From assembly GCF_003711515.1 (NCBI RefSeq), contig NW_021167079.1:3627185-3691184 (forward strand): a stretch of DNA of 64,000 nucleotides, read 5' to 3'. Position numbers and translations under genes: made by a program. Below the pieces are notes generated by a model. That model was not told where the DNA came from, ran no database searches, and saw only the letters and a list, made by a program, of their open reading frames with translations. Positions within the stretch are counted from its first letter, which is position 1; each line of letters begins with the position of its first letter. Source of the stretch: Sodiomyces alkalinus F11. Lineage: Eukaryota > Ascomycota > Sordariomycetes > Glomerellales > Plectosphaerellaceae. Shown here piece by piece: positions 49,011 to 58,699 of the stretch.

Positions 49011-49302
49011 GACTCGGGGTACCCGATCAGGGGGCGGCTTCTTCGACGCGTCTTGGTGTCGGCCAGTACTTAGAAGTCGTGTTATGCCTGATGTGTCGGG
49101 CTGCAGCGATGTGGACGCAGCTCGCCGGCTGCCTCGAGATGTTGGCTTACGTGCTGTCGCTAGGCCTGGACAGGACGCGATTTCATAGACGTAAGCGGAA
49201 TATCCTAATTTTGCTCCGGCCTTTGGTAGAAGACTGGGGTGCGCAAGGTGTGGCATGCGGGAGGCCGACTACTACGATGATACCGAAAGTACAACTGTCA
49301 TA
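49011..49302 (+). other. 3' flank of the metallopeptidase/jacalin gene
   Basis: Normal-composition sequence up to the edge of the copia element. Probably the 3' untranslated region. The frames of 122-154 codons that cover this area are out-of-frame shadows. The switch to RIPed DNA at about 49,303 is abrupt. Confidence 0.5.
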
Positions 49303-50309
49303 AACGCCTCGGCTACTACGGCACCGATACTCTTATAAAGATTATTAACGCTACTTAGGGGGTAAAGATAAAGGGACCTCGTATAACGGACTATAACGCG
49401 TATAGGTAATCGTGAGTGCCTACGTAGATCCGGCGGATACTATCCCTTTACCCGTTAAAGCCCGGAGAGGCCTTAGCTATTAATCTTTACGATCTAAAAG
49501 AGTCGGAATTGTTAGGCGGTCTATATAAGTCTATTATATTTATTATAGACGTGTATATAGGTTATACGTGGGATTACTACCTATAGAAAAGAGACTAAGG
49601 CTCTATCCTGCACGCGTTAAAAGACGTTTTTACCCTGCTTAAGACTTAATGCGATATTAGGCCACGCGTTTTACGGGCTAATTCAAAGATATTGTAGTAC
49701 CTAGAAGTCGTTACTTTCCTCGCTGCTAAGGGAGTGGAAGGCTAGCCGTTAGCACTATATTTATACGATTAAAACGGCGTTATAGAACGGATTAAAGGCA
49801 TCGTTAAACGGAGGGCAAGGGGTATAAGGATTAGGGCTAATCTGCCCATGTCTATCTAGCCTAAGATCTTTAAGACTACTATATATCTATATAATAGAAC
49901 GCTACGATATATTAATAACTAGCGAACGCTGTACGAAGGCCTGTGCGGCCGTTAACCTAACCTTACGCACCTATAAGCTTATAGCTATAAAGCCTTTATA
50001 AAAACGCGGGATACCTAAGCTAAAAGGAACCGCCTATAAAGGCTAAAACCGAAGGTATAGATCGGTTATTATATCGGATATTAATCCTTGAATAGCTTCC
50101 GTATTTAGCTGCTATACCTAACGGATATTATTACTATAAGAGATATAGTCTTTAACGAAAATAAGATATTCGACGGCAGGATGAAAACGCTATAAGCTAT
50201 AGCTTCCGCTAAGGAAATCGGGGAACGCCTATAATCTATCTGTATTACCTAATCTAATAAGACCGCGAATAGGCTACTATTAAGGGGTATAGCCGTAGAC
50301 GTATTAGAT

Positions 50310-50770
50310 CTCGAGTTAGAAGACTCTAACGCCACCGTTATTACTACGGGTAAAGGCGAGGCTACCGCTATTACTACGGATAAAGGCGAGGCCGTCGCTA
50401 TTACTATAAAAGAGGCCACTACTATTATTATAGACGAGGTTCTAAATCTATAGCCTAATACCTAGGCTATAGATTTAGAACCTCGTAACTCTAACACTAC
50501 CGCTATTACTATAAGAGAGGCCACTACTATTACTATAGACTATATTACTACTCGTTACGAGGTTCTAAATCTATAGCCTAATACCTAGGATATGGATTTA
50601 GAATCTTATAACTCTAACACTACCGCTATTCCTACGGGCATCGCTATTATTACGGATATTACTATTACTATAAGAGAAGACTATACCACCGCTATTACTA
50701 CGGGCTAGGAAAACGCTACCGCTATTATTACGGGAGAGGCTACCGCTATTACTACAGATACCGATACTAT
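50310..50770 (+). repeat. Imperfect coding repeats in the copia integrase-RT linker
   Basis: The block ACCGCTATTACTACGG or near variants recurs at least six times (for example about 50,331, 50,365, 50,490, 50,618, 50,690 and 50,740), encoding Thr-Ala-Ile-Thr-Thr-type repeats. A low-complexity linker is common at this place in copia polyproteins. Confidence 0.7.
50434..50486. repeat. 24-bp perfect inverted repeat (hairpin) in the copia linker
   Basis: Arms 50,434-50,457 and 50,463-50,486 are perfect complements with a 5-nt loop. A RIP-eroded second version follows at about 50,547-50,605, within a duplicated block of about 115 bp. The arms encode mirror-related peptide strings in the linker between integrase and RT. 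Confidence 0.85.
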
Positions 50771-52967
50771 TATGGATACTCCGCGGTTTACCGCTATAAG
50801 GTTTAAACCGTTTCCCACGCCTTTAATATCCCCGGAAAACCCTACGCGCGCGTTCCTTATAGCATTAGCGGTAGTCAGGGGCGTTAAGGTAGAAGGAGAC
50901 GACGATAACTAGTAGGTAGCTATAGATACCCTTAGGGGTGCCCGTTAATTACACGCCTATTAGCGGCGCGCCTATCTATCGTAAGTATCTATAAGACCGA
51001 GAAGGTCTAGAATAATAACGCCTAGAAGGCGTTCTTTAATACTAGAAGGACTTATAACCCTATACGTAGGAGGAAGTAAGCTATTAACGACGGTAACGTT
51101 ATCGGCGCTAGTATTATAGATCCCTCTCCCTCTAACGCCTCCCTATTACGCCTAACCCACGAGGATCCCCCGCCTCCGCTAAACCACGACCGCGATATAC
51201 GCCTCCACCTATTACGGGAGCGGTGGTTATAGGCTAAGGGGGAATACCTTAAGGGGCACCGATAAATAGGCTGCTAGCAGGAGGTCTATAGTAATCAGGC
51301 TAATAAACGATAAGTCCTCGCCTATAGATAGGTATACACCTATAAATTTAATAAGGAGGGCACGCTCCTTAAGCATAAGGCACGCCTTATAGTATAAGGG
51401 GATTAATAAAAACGGTTAGAGACTAAAGATAACTACGCCGCTACGTTAGCCTTACGGTCCTTCCGTATATTAATAGCTATCGCCGCTCGATTTAATCTAG
51501 AAATAAGGCAGTTCAATGCTATTAACGTGTTCGTTAACGCTAGCCTTAAAGAAAAGTTGTTTATAAAGATACTATAAGGCTACGAAGTAGTAGGTAAGGT
51601 CCTGCTACTAGGATTCACGGCTATGCCTAATAACCCCTATATTATAATCCGCGATAGTTTAATCCTATTCTTCTATATCAGCGATATCGGACTTATCTAC
51701 TATAAAGACCGTAAGACTAACGCCGATAACCTTAAGGCCGCCCTTAAGCGAAGCTATAGGCTATTAGGAGGCGAAGAAATCTATTAGTTCCTAGGAATTA
51801 AGGTCTTAAGGGATAGAGCTACCCGTAGGTTATAACTATTATAATCTTCCTATATAGAGAAGATCGCGGTTAAATACTACGTAGATATCCTTTACCGAAG
51901 ACTACTAAAGGTCCTATTATTAACGATAGAACTATTAATACTACGTGACGGTATGCGCGGGACGATTCCCGAGGTCTATTAGTATTAGGGTATAATCGGT
52001 TCTATCCTATACGCCGCTATTATAATAAGACCCGATATCGCGTTCGCCTATTCGAAGCTTTCCTAATATAATATTAACCCCTCCTCTAACCACCTTAAAA
52101 GGGCTTTATAAGTGCTGCTATTCCTATACTATATACGGTATTACTGCCTAGAATTTAGCGGGGATAGACTCTTCCTAACTATAAGCGACGCGTCCTTTAG
52201 GGATAATCTAGACCGTAAGAGTTCGTAAGGATATACGATAAAGCTCTTCGGCGGTACCGTTAACTAGAAGGCGGGTAAATAACCGATAGTCACGATATCG
52301 TTAATAGAATCGGAACTACTTACTTTTATAAAAGCCGCTAAAGAGACGTTATTCGTTAGCCGGATATTAAGGGATTTAGAGCTCCGGTTAGACTAATAGT
52401 AATTATAGCTATACAACGATAATTAGTAGACTATTAACCTCGTTAATAAGAAGGTATAACGCCTACGAATAAGGCTATAGCACGTCGATATTTATAATTA
52501 GTAAGTATATTAGTTAGTATAGTAAGGCCTTTTTAAGGTTATATACGTTAACACGAAGAAGATAATCGCGGACGGTTTAATAAAGGCATTACCGGAGGCA
52601 GGAATTAAAAGACTATAGTAATAGCTTAATTTAACGGATTAAAAGGATCGTATCGAGTAGTCTAAGCGATTATACGAAGAGATTGAACGCGCTAAAGCCA
52701 CGGCTAAAGCGACTATAAAGGCCCCCGAGGGCGTAGTAGATCCGATAGATATAGATCCGATTAAGTAGATCCGGCTAATCAAGATTAAGAAACTAATTAA
52801 GATAGAATTAAATTAAACGACTAAATAGGGCGGATTTAGATCCCTTTTACGAGAGCGTTTTCCCCTAGCGGTTAATTTTTCGATAGAAAAGTTAAGAGCG
52901 TTTGGTTTAAACCGAAGCCTCTAATTAGTTAGATAACCTAGGAAGACCTACCTTAACTAAGGGGGTA

Positions 52968-53252
52968 TATCGTATAGGCACACGGACTATAACGTGGTCT
53001 ATAGGGGATCCAGGGGGATCTACGCTATAACTAAAGGCTTCGGATATCGGGGACCTCGGGTATTAGGATATAATAGGGGCGGATACCGGAAAAGACCGGA
53101 TAGGATCCAAATAATATAGTACCTATAACAGAGTCTTCACCACCTAAATTAAGGGTATAAGAGACTTACACAGATATAACTTAACATAATACACACACAC
53201 GAGATTTCTACTCTACTAAGTTAATTATCCAAGTGCCTTTTGACGTGCGATA
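52968..53252 (+). repeat. Copia C1 3' LTR (sense)
   Basis: 285 bp, TATCGTATAGGCAC to CGTGCGATA, preceded by a CTAAGGGGG polypurine run. It is the reverse complement match of the LTRs at 40,610, 53,322 and 54,009. Ends were originally TG...CA, now TA...TA through RIP. Confidence 0.8.
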
Positions 53253-53321
53253 TATATAAGCCATGTTATGGTGGTATCTTGTGTACGTCAGACCACCCCT
53301 TTCCGGCCTACCCCCGAATAT

Positions 53322-54292
53322 TATCGCACGTTAAATAGGCACTTAAATGATTAAACTAGTAGAGTAGAAATCTCGTGTGTGTGTATTATATCTAGTTATA
53401 TCTGGGAGAGTCTCTTATGCCCTTAATTTAGGTGGTGAAGACTCTGTTATAGGTACTATATTATTTGGATCCTATCCGGTCTTTTCCGGTATCCACCCTT
53501 ATTATATCCTAATACCCGAAGTCCCCGATATCCGGAGCCTTTAGTTATAGAGTGGAACCCCCCTAGATCCCCTATAGACTATATCGTGGTCCTGCCTATA
53601 CGATACAACCCCTTAGTTAAGGTGGGTCTTTATATTAAGGGGTATAGGTATAGAGAGGAGATAGGCGTTAGCCTCCTTATCGCTTAGCTTTAGATTAAGG
53701 TAGTTATCCTAGTAGGAGGCCGATTTACCGTGTATAGCGCGCTCCTAAACTACCTAATCCCTTTAGTTAATAAGGGTTATAGCGGCCGTCTTTTATTCGG
53801 CGTTAATTATATTAGAAGATATCTTTACTAGATTATTATTTATCGGTTAGTTAATTAATAGGTAGGTTAATTAATCTCTTCATTACTTTAATTAGGTCGA
53901 TAGTAGTTATTTAAGAGTGCTTATATAAACGTGATTACTTCTCTATAGTGGAATAGGGGTAGCCTTATTAATACCTATCGTTTAGGTGTTATAAACCGGG
54001 CTTATAACTATCGCACGTTAAATAAGCACTTAAATAATTAACTTAGTAGAGTAGAAATCTCGTGTATATATATTATATCTAGTTATATCTAGGAGAGTCT
54101 CTTATACCCTTAATTTAGGTGGTGAAGACTCTATTATAGGTACTATATTATTTAGATTCTATCCGGTCTTTTCCGGTATCCACCCTTATTATATCCTAAT
54201 ACCCGAAGTCCCCGATATCCGGAGCCCTTAGTTATAGAGTGGATCCCCCCTGGATCCCCTATAGACTATATCGTGGTCCTGCCTATATGATA
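53322..54292 (-). mobile_element. Internally deleted copia C1 element (971 bp), both LTRs, target duplication AATAT
   Basis: Antisense. The 3' LTR is 53,322-53,605 and the 5' LTR 54,009-54,292, both 284 bp. The 403-bp interior joins the last ~30 bp before the 3' LTR directly to a piece of gag (53,640-53,990) and the primer-binding site. AATAT flanks both ends (53,317-53,321 and 54,293-54,297), a 5-bp duplication as copia makes. LTRs, primer site and polypurine tract are kept but protease and pol are lost: a non-autonomous derivative that probably moved using enzymes of full-length C1. Confidence 0.9.
53994..54008 (-). other. Primer-binding site of the deleted copia element
   Basis: GTTATAAGCCCGG adjoining the 5' LTR on the minus strand, the same half initiator-Met tRNA site as at 40,588-40,609. 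Confidence 0.65.
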
Positions 54293-55080
54293 AATATAGC
54301 CACCCAAACCACACTAAAAAACAGGATATCGTACCCCTATTATTTCACTAACCGTAAAAGGAAACTCTATAAAATTAAGCTATAATATAGATAGTTATAC
54401 GGTTATTAGATATATGATTTTAAATTTTCTATATACCTAAGCTATATACAGGAATTAGAGCTAGAAGTCTATATTAGTGATATCTAGTAATTCCTTAGTA
54501 AACCTTAGTAGAATAAAGAATTCTATAACAAATTAATACGACTAAAATACGCTAAGTACTATATCTTAAAATTCGTATAAAATCCGATATAATATATATC
54601 TTAAGTTATATATATATATTCTATATTAGTTCTTACGTTATTTAAGAAAAGACTATTCTCCTAATAAACTTTAGTATAGGAGAAACTTAGTTCTAATATA
54701 TACGATTAAGGGTAGTATATTTTATACTTCCGACTTTACTTTTAGAGAGTCCGTAATTTATAGGTATTCCTAAGATATAATAGCTATAGTTTCCCACTTA
54801 TATTAATTATGTATAGAATTTTCTATTTTATTAAGGTTTACTAAAAGATTATAAGACAGCACTAATAGGTGACTTCTAGGCCTAATTCTAGCTTATACCT
54901 TTAGTTTATAGAAAAAGTAAAGTTATACATCTAATAACCGTATAACTATCTACGTAATATCTTAATTTTATAGAGTTTCCTTTTACGGTTAGTGAAATAA
55001 CAGGGGTACGAAATCCCGTTTTTTGGTGTGGTTTGGGTGGCCATATTCGGGGGTGGGCCGGAAAGGGGTGGTCCGACTTA

Positions 55081-55599
55081 ATTATCTGACTTCCCGCTCT
55101 CTGATTCCCTACCTTCCATGACAGGGTTTCAAAAAAAGAATGCTAGTACCCTCTTCTCAGTTTCCGTTCGTCGCATAGTTATCTGGGTTCGCGACATCTA
55201 GACATTAGCTATTACCTCTTATCCTGCTCAACAGCCTATGGTTTCTAGTGGAGCTCCTCAGGCTAGCAGCAACGCAGCAACGCAGGCGTTGTTGACAAGA
55301 GACGGTATGACAACCAATTTATGCTTTGGAAGGTTGCACCAATACACAAGCATGCAAGCCATTTAGGTCACCGAAGAACACTGGATTGGAGAACTTGAAT
55401 TCAACCCAAGACGCCCATGCTATGCGTTAAAAATCTCTCCCTAATATCCTGTCCTTGTTTCCCAGCTACCGCCAAACGCTTTGACTAGTGGTAGTTGCCA
55501 TGTAAGACTTCGGTTTGCTGGGCACCTCTTTTCGCCCCTCTGTGTCGGCTAAGGGGGGATGTTACAGTCACCATCCGCTTCCATGAAACTCCCTCTGTA
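55081..55599. other. 3' flank of the Ldb17-like gene
   Basis: Normal base composition, no repeats seen. Probably includes the 3' untranslated region of the minus-strand gene. Small frames here are shadows or chance. Confidence 0.5.
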
Positions 55600-57212
55600 T
55601 CACGGTCCAGATGTGGAGCAATCATCTGGAGGGCTCTCTACGATTCTCTTCGACTTGGCTTGCCTCCTCGGAGGCGGGGCCTTTGGCGGCGTTTTCTTTG
55701 CTTTAACGTGTAATGTCGGCCCTTCTGTAAAAGGGACACCGTGACGATGCCTGGGTACTTCAGGCAGGATTTTTCTGGGCCTGGTCACTCCACCGGCGTC
55801 GTTTTGTCCTCCTTCAGCCGCCAACCCTGTGGCCTTGCGGCTCGGCGTTTGTACGCCAGGCTTCTCCTTAATGGCTGCGATATCCACGACACTAACGCTG
55901 CTCGCGGCCTGAGACTGGGGAAGGCTGATGCCAAGAAATTTGCGCGGCACTTCGGCCTCCCCCGATGATTCGTCGCGCTCAATCAACCATTTGACCTTCG
56001 ATACCCGTTCCACAAGACGCAGCGTGGTATCATCGGCGGGTGCAAAGTGCGAGTTGCCCATACCGCCGAGAATATGGAGTACTTTCAATGTCTCCTCCCG
56101 CTTGTAGTGTGGTGGGTAGCTAAGTTGAGTGTGAGCTAAGAGAGGGTGGAGAACTCGAAGATACGTGTGGCGCAGAGAGGCTTTCTCGTCGGGCAGGTCC
56201 ATAAGATTCCGAATGATTACATCTAAAAGGACTTTTAGATCGTTGGTATAGAAGTACTCATACGTCGCTTTGGTGGTGAAGAGTAAGTATAGGAGCTTCA
56301 GGATCAGGAGCTGCTGCGACGTTTCGGTCTCCCGGTTCAAAAGCAAGATGATGTTCTCGCCGAATGTGCGGTAGGTCGAGCCGTGAAGGCTTAGGCACTT
56401 GATGACTCGGTTGGTAAGGGGTGCCGTGGGAGACAGAGGGTCAGCAGCCGGGTTGGTCGAGGCCAACATGTACTGTTCATTCAACACAAGCTGACGACCA
56501 AGTTAGAATTCGGAGTGAGCAGTGACACACAGAGGTGACATGACATGGGACGTACGAGAACGCGAATGATAGGGTAGTGATAGGGGTCGTGGGCGTCGTT
56601 AGACAGTTCCTCGATGATCCGGAAGAGGTAGTTGACAAAGCCGTCATCGACTAGTATCAGGTCTTCCATCCGCAAGCGCTCGATGCGCGACATCTCATAC
56701 ATCAACTCGAGTAGCAAGCGATGTAGCCTCCCGTCCCTCTCCTTGCGGCCGTGGAGCAAATCCAAAAGCCGCGGGAAGCATCCTTCCTCAACCATGCGTG
56801 CGAATGTCGACTCATCTTTCCGTCCGTCCAGGAGCAAGAAACACGAGATGACATGCAAAGCACTTGGTTCGTCCTCCTGTAAGACACTGTGTATCATTTG
56901 CGTCCGCACATAATCCTTGTTTTCGGCGAAGAGCTTACTAGAGAGAAGCTTCTGAGCACAGATAGCAATGTCGTCTTCGGCATGGCAGAACTTGTCCCTG
57001 AACATGGACGCAATGTATAGCCAGGAACGCAGTGTCTCGTCGATCAGGTCATGGGATTGATATTGGGTGGCAACCACATCGTCAAGCTCTGCGCCCCGCG
57101 ACATCAGATATATGTCTCCAAGACGAGACCAAGTCATCGGGGACTTTAGAGACGTACCTTCGAAGAACTGCTGCTCCGTCTCGAGAGATTGATAAACATC
57201 GTAGTCCGCCAT
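55600..57212 (-). CDS. ldb17: Ldb17/Dip1/SPIN90-family actin-patch protein (492 aa, three exons)
   Basis: Exons 57,212-57,158, 57,088-56,556 and 56,490-55,600; introns of 69 and 65 bp both begin GTACGT and end CAG. The first keeps the frame if unspliced, but splicing restores 'EQQFFEELDDVV', the family form. Start [11 protein letters not shown] at the first ATG. Residues about 60-360 match the SPIN90/Ldb17 leucine-rich domain, e.g. '[14 protein letters not shown]' at about 190-204, '[12 protein letters not shown]' at about 239-250 and '[20 protein letters not shown]' after it. The last ~40 residues are basic and proline-rich ([12 protein letters not shown]), like the SH3-binding tail of Ldb17. 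In yeasts the protein acts at endocytic actin patches, and Dip1 starts Arp2/3 branching without a mother filament. Length fits the family. Confidence 0.9.
56491..56555 (-). other. Intron 2 of the Ldb17-like gene
   Basis: Donor GTACGT at 56,555, acceptor GTCAG at 56,491, phase 0, joining 'IIRVL' to 'LVLNEQYM'. It contains stops and is needed to connect the two frames. Confidence 0.9.
57089..57157 (-). other. Intron 1 of the Ldb17-like gene
   Basis: 69 bp with no stop in frame, so it would pass unnoticed as coding. GTACGT donor, GCGCAG acceptor and a CTGAT branch-like site support splicing, and the 23 extra residues do not look like the family. Confidence 0.75.
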
Positions 57213-57475
57213 GTTGCACACAACGCCGAGGTAATAATGCTGTCGATGACTGCATCACAGCTACTGCGTCGCAAAGGAACCTCGATTCACTCGGAAAGAA
57301 AGAGGCGTCTAATAGCGGCATGTCAAGAGCAGTAATGGCAATGCTGGTACTCTCAGGCCTGCTGTGGATTCGACAAACGGCTGCCGCGAAGGGCTTGGGT
57401 GGGGAGGGGATACGTCAAGCGTACCTTATCCGACAGATGAAGCAGGTATCAGCTTCATTTTAACCTGCTTACTAA
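57213..57475 (-). promoter_or_regulatory. Upstream region of the Ldb17-like gene
   Basis: About 260 bp of normal composition before RIPed DNA begins near 57,475, so the promoter is short or extends into repeat DNA. The plus-strand frame 57,032-57,463 is antisense to exon 1 and not a gene. Confidence 0.4.
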
Positions 57476-57486
57476 TATACGGGCAA

Positions 57487-57553
57487 CCGGCTTAGGAGGT
57501 ATGTGATTATGTAATTATTGATACTGAGTAATTAAGTAACATAATTACTAAGC
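57487..57553. repeat. Inverted repeat GGCTTAG...CTAAGCC
   Basis: GGCTTAG and CTAAGCC enclose a 52-bp AT-rich core with further pairing (ATGTAATTA / TAATTAC). It may be a tiny TIR remnant. It lies at the edge between gene island 2 and the copia block. Confidence 0.5.
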
Positions 57554-57573
57554 CGTGATTTTTTCTTAGGTAT

Positions 57574-58361
57574 TGTCAGAATATAAATCAGGGGTACACG
57601 GAATTATATATGTATTTATCTAAGTGAAGTTTGTGGTACTTTACGGGGATATCTAACTATAAGGAAAAAGGAGGGGCAATAACTATAGATATATCAGAAC
57701 GAGGTACTCTACTCGTCTAATATATAGTTATTAATCTTAGTAATAGTCGTGTTCTCTCCTAGCATTTCATAGTAATAAACTAGTAGTTTCTTATATTTCT
57801 ATTTTATCGCCGAACGCTTAATAAATAGTTATACGAGAGCCTTATTCTATCTATATATCTACTAGTTACACTCTTACTACTATTATACCTAATACGCTAA
57901 TAATACGAATATGTTCTTAGTAGTTATCGAGCATAGTTCCTTTACTTAGTCGGATAGCGCGTAGCTCGCTAACAGTTTAGCGCTTCTCGCCCGCTTAGTA
58001 TTGGTAGTGCTTTATAAAGTCCGTTTAGGTTGTATCTTTAGCCCGGTAAACTTATAGGTATAGAAGTTAAAGAATTTATTAAGAAATAGGCTATAATACT
58101 AGGGAAAAGATATACTATAACGGATAATACTATTATAACTTAATAATCGTATTTTATAAAGACTTTAACTTAAGGACGAAAAGGAAGACTTTTTCCCCCT
58201 CTATACTAATATAGTAATCTAGTCTCGCCGAGTACTTAGTAGTCCGAACGTATCTCCGATCCTATATAGTGCTAATCTAGAGTGCCACTTAGTTCCTTAT
58301 ACCTTAAAGCTATTAGAATAATCGGAATAGAGTCCGTTTACCAGAGCGCCGGGCTTATAAC
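57574..58361 (-). mobile_element. Deleted copia piece: partial LTR, gag remnant, primer-binding site
   Basis: 57,574-57,707 matches the first 136 bp of the LTR at 58,362 (as read on the plus strand). Then follow about 640 bp of degenerate antisense sequence in the place of gag, and at 58,350-58,361 the half initiator-Met tRNA primer site. It therefore looks like a deletion derivative using the next LTR as its 5' LTR. Confidence 0.65.
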
Positions 58362-58699
58362 TGTCCGAAGATAAATAAAGGTACGCGGAATTATATATAT
58401 ATATTTATCCAAGTAAAGTTCGTGGTACTTCACGGGGATATGTAACTATAAGGTAAAAGGAGGGGTTATGACTATGGATATATCGGAATAAGGTACTATC
58501 AGATAAAGCGTAGTCGAAATGGTCACGAAAATGGTTAAATTGATTAAGACACTTATCTGTGTATTATCCCTGTATCAGACCGTTAGAGAATTCCTGCTAC
58601 CGTAATATTAGTGGTGAAAATTCTGCAGGAATCCGCCCGGATTATAATCTTAGTAATACGGCCCGTTACATAACCGAAAAGACTATAGTCTATTCAATA
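58362..58699 (-). repeat. Copia LTR shared by two internal regions
   Basis: Begins TGTCCGAAG on the plus strand and ends at the complement of TATTGAATAG (TG changed to TA), followed by a TTACCCCCT run, the complement of a polypurine tract. The left side has a primer-binding site; the right side has the pol 3' end. So it is at once the 5' LTR of the left piece and the 3' LTR of the right element. Confidence 0.7.

Larger units (their letters stand above)
49303..53252 (+). mobile_element. Copia family C1 element, sense, 5'-truncated, with 3' LTR
   Basis: Integrase at 49,303-50,200 (blocks like 'YLYNRTLRY', 'ERIKG'). A Thr/Ala-rich linker with repeats at 50,310-50,770. RT from about 51,310 ('YAATLALRSFR', a degraded FFYVDD at about 51,680 reading FFYISD, 'FLGIKV'). 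RNase H at about 52,180-52,600 ('SDASF', 'LIESELLTF', 'HVDIYN'), then the 3' LTR. Gag, protease and the 5' LTR are absent; the truncation point coincides with the gene island edge. RIP stops throughout. Confidence 0.8.
53286..55078. mobile_element. Fold-back TIR element (~820 bp) with TA target site, left arm split by copia
   Basis: The left end is GTCAGACCACCCCTTTCC; the right end is its complement, with TA outside both (53,284-53,285 and 55,079-55,080). Once the 971-bp copia insertion and its 5-bp duplication are removed, the arms match for well over 200 bp and weakly for most of the element, so it is nearly an imperfect palindrome. No transposase is seen. The outer arms keep GC-rich sequence; the interior is strongly AT-rich. 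Confidence 0.8.

Noticed and set aside
48724..49303. Frames of 97-154 codons over the end of the metallopeptidase/jacalin gene
   Set aside because: They are other-frame shadows of exons 2-3 and the 3' flank.
57032..57463. 143-codon plus-strand frame
   Set aside because: Antisense to the first exons and promoter of the Ldb17-like gene; no family recognised.
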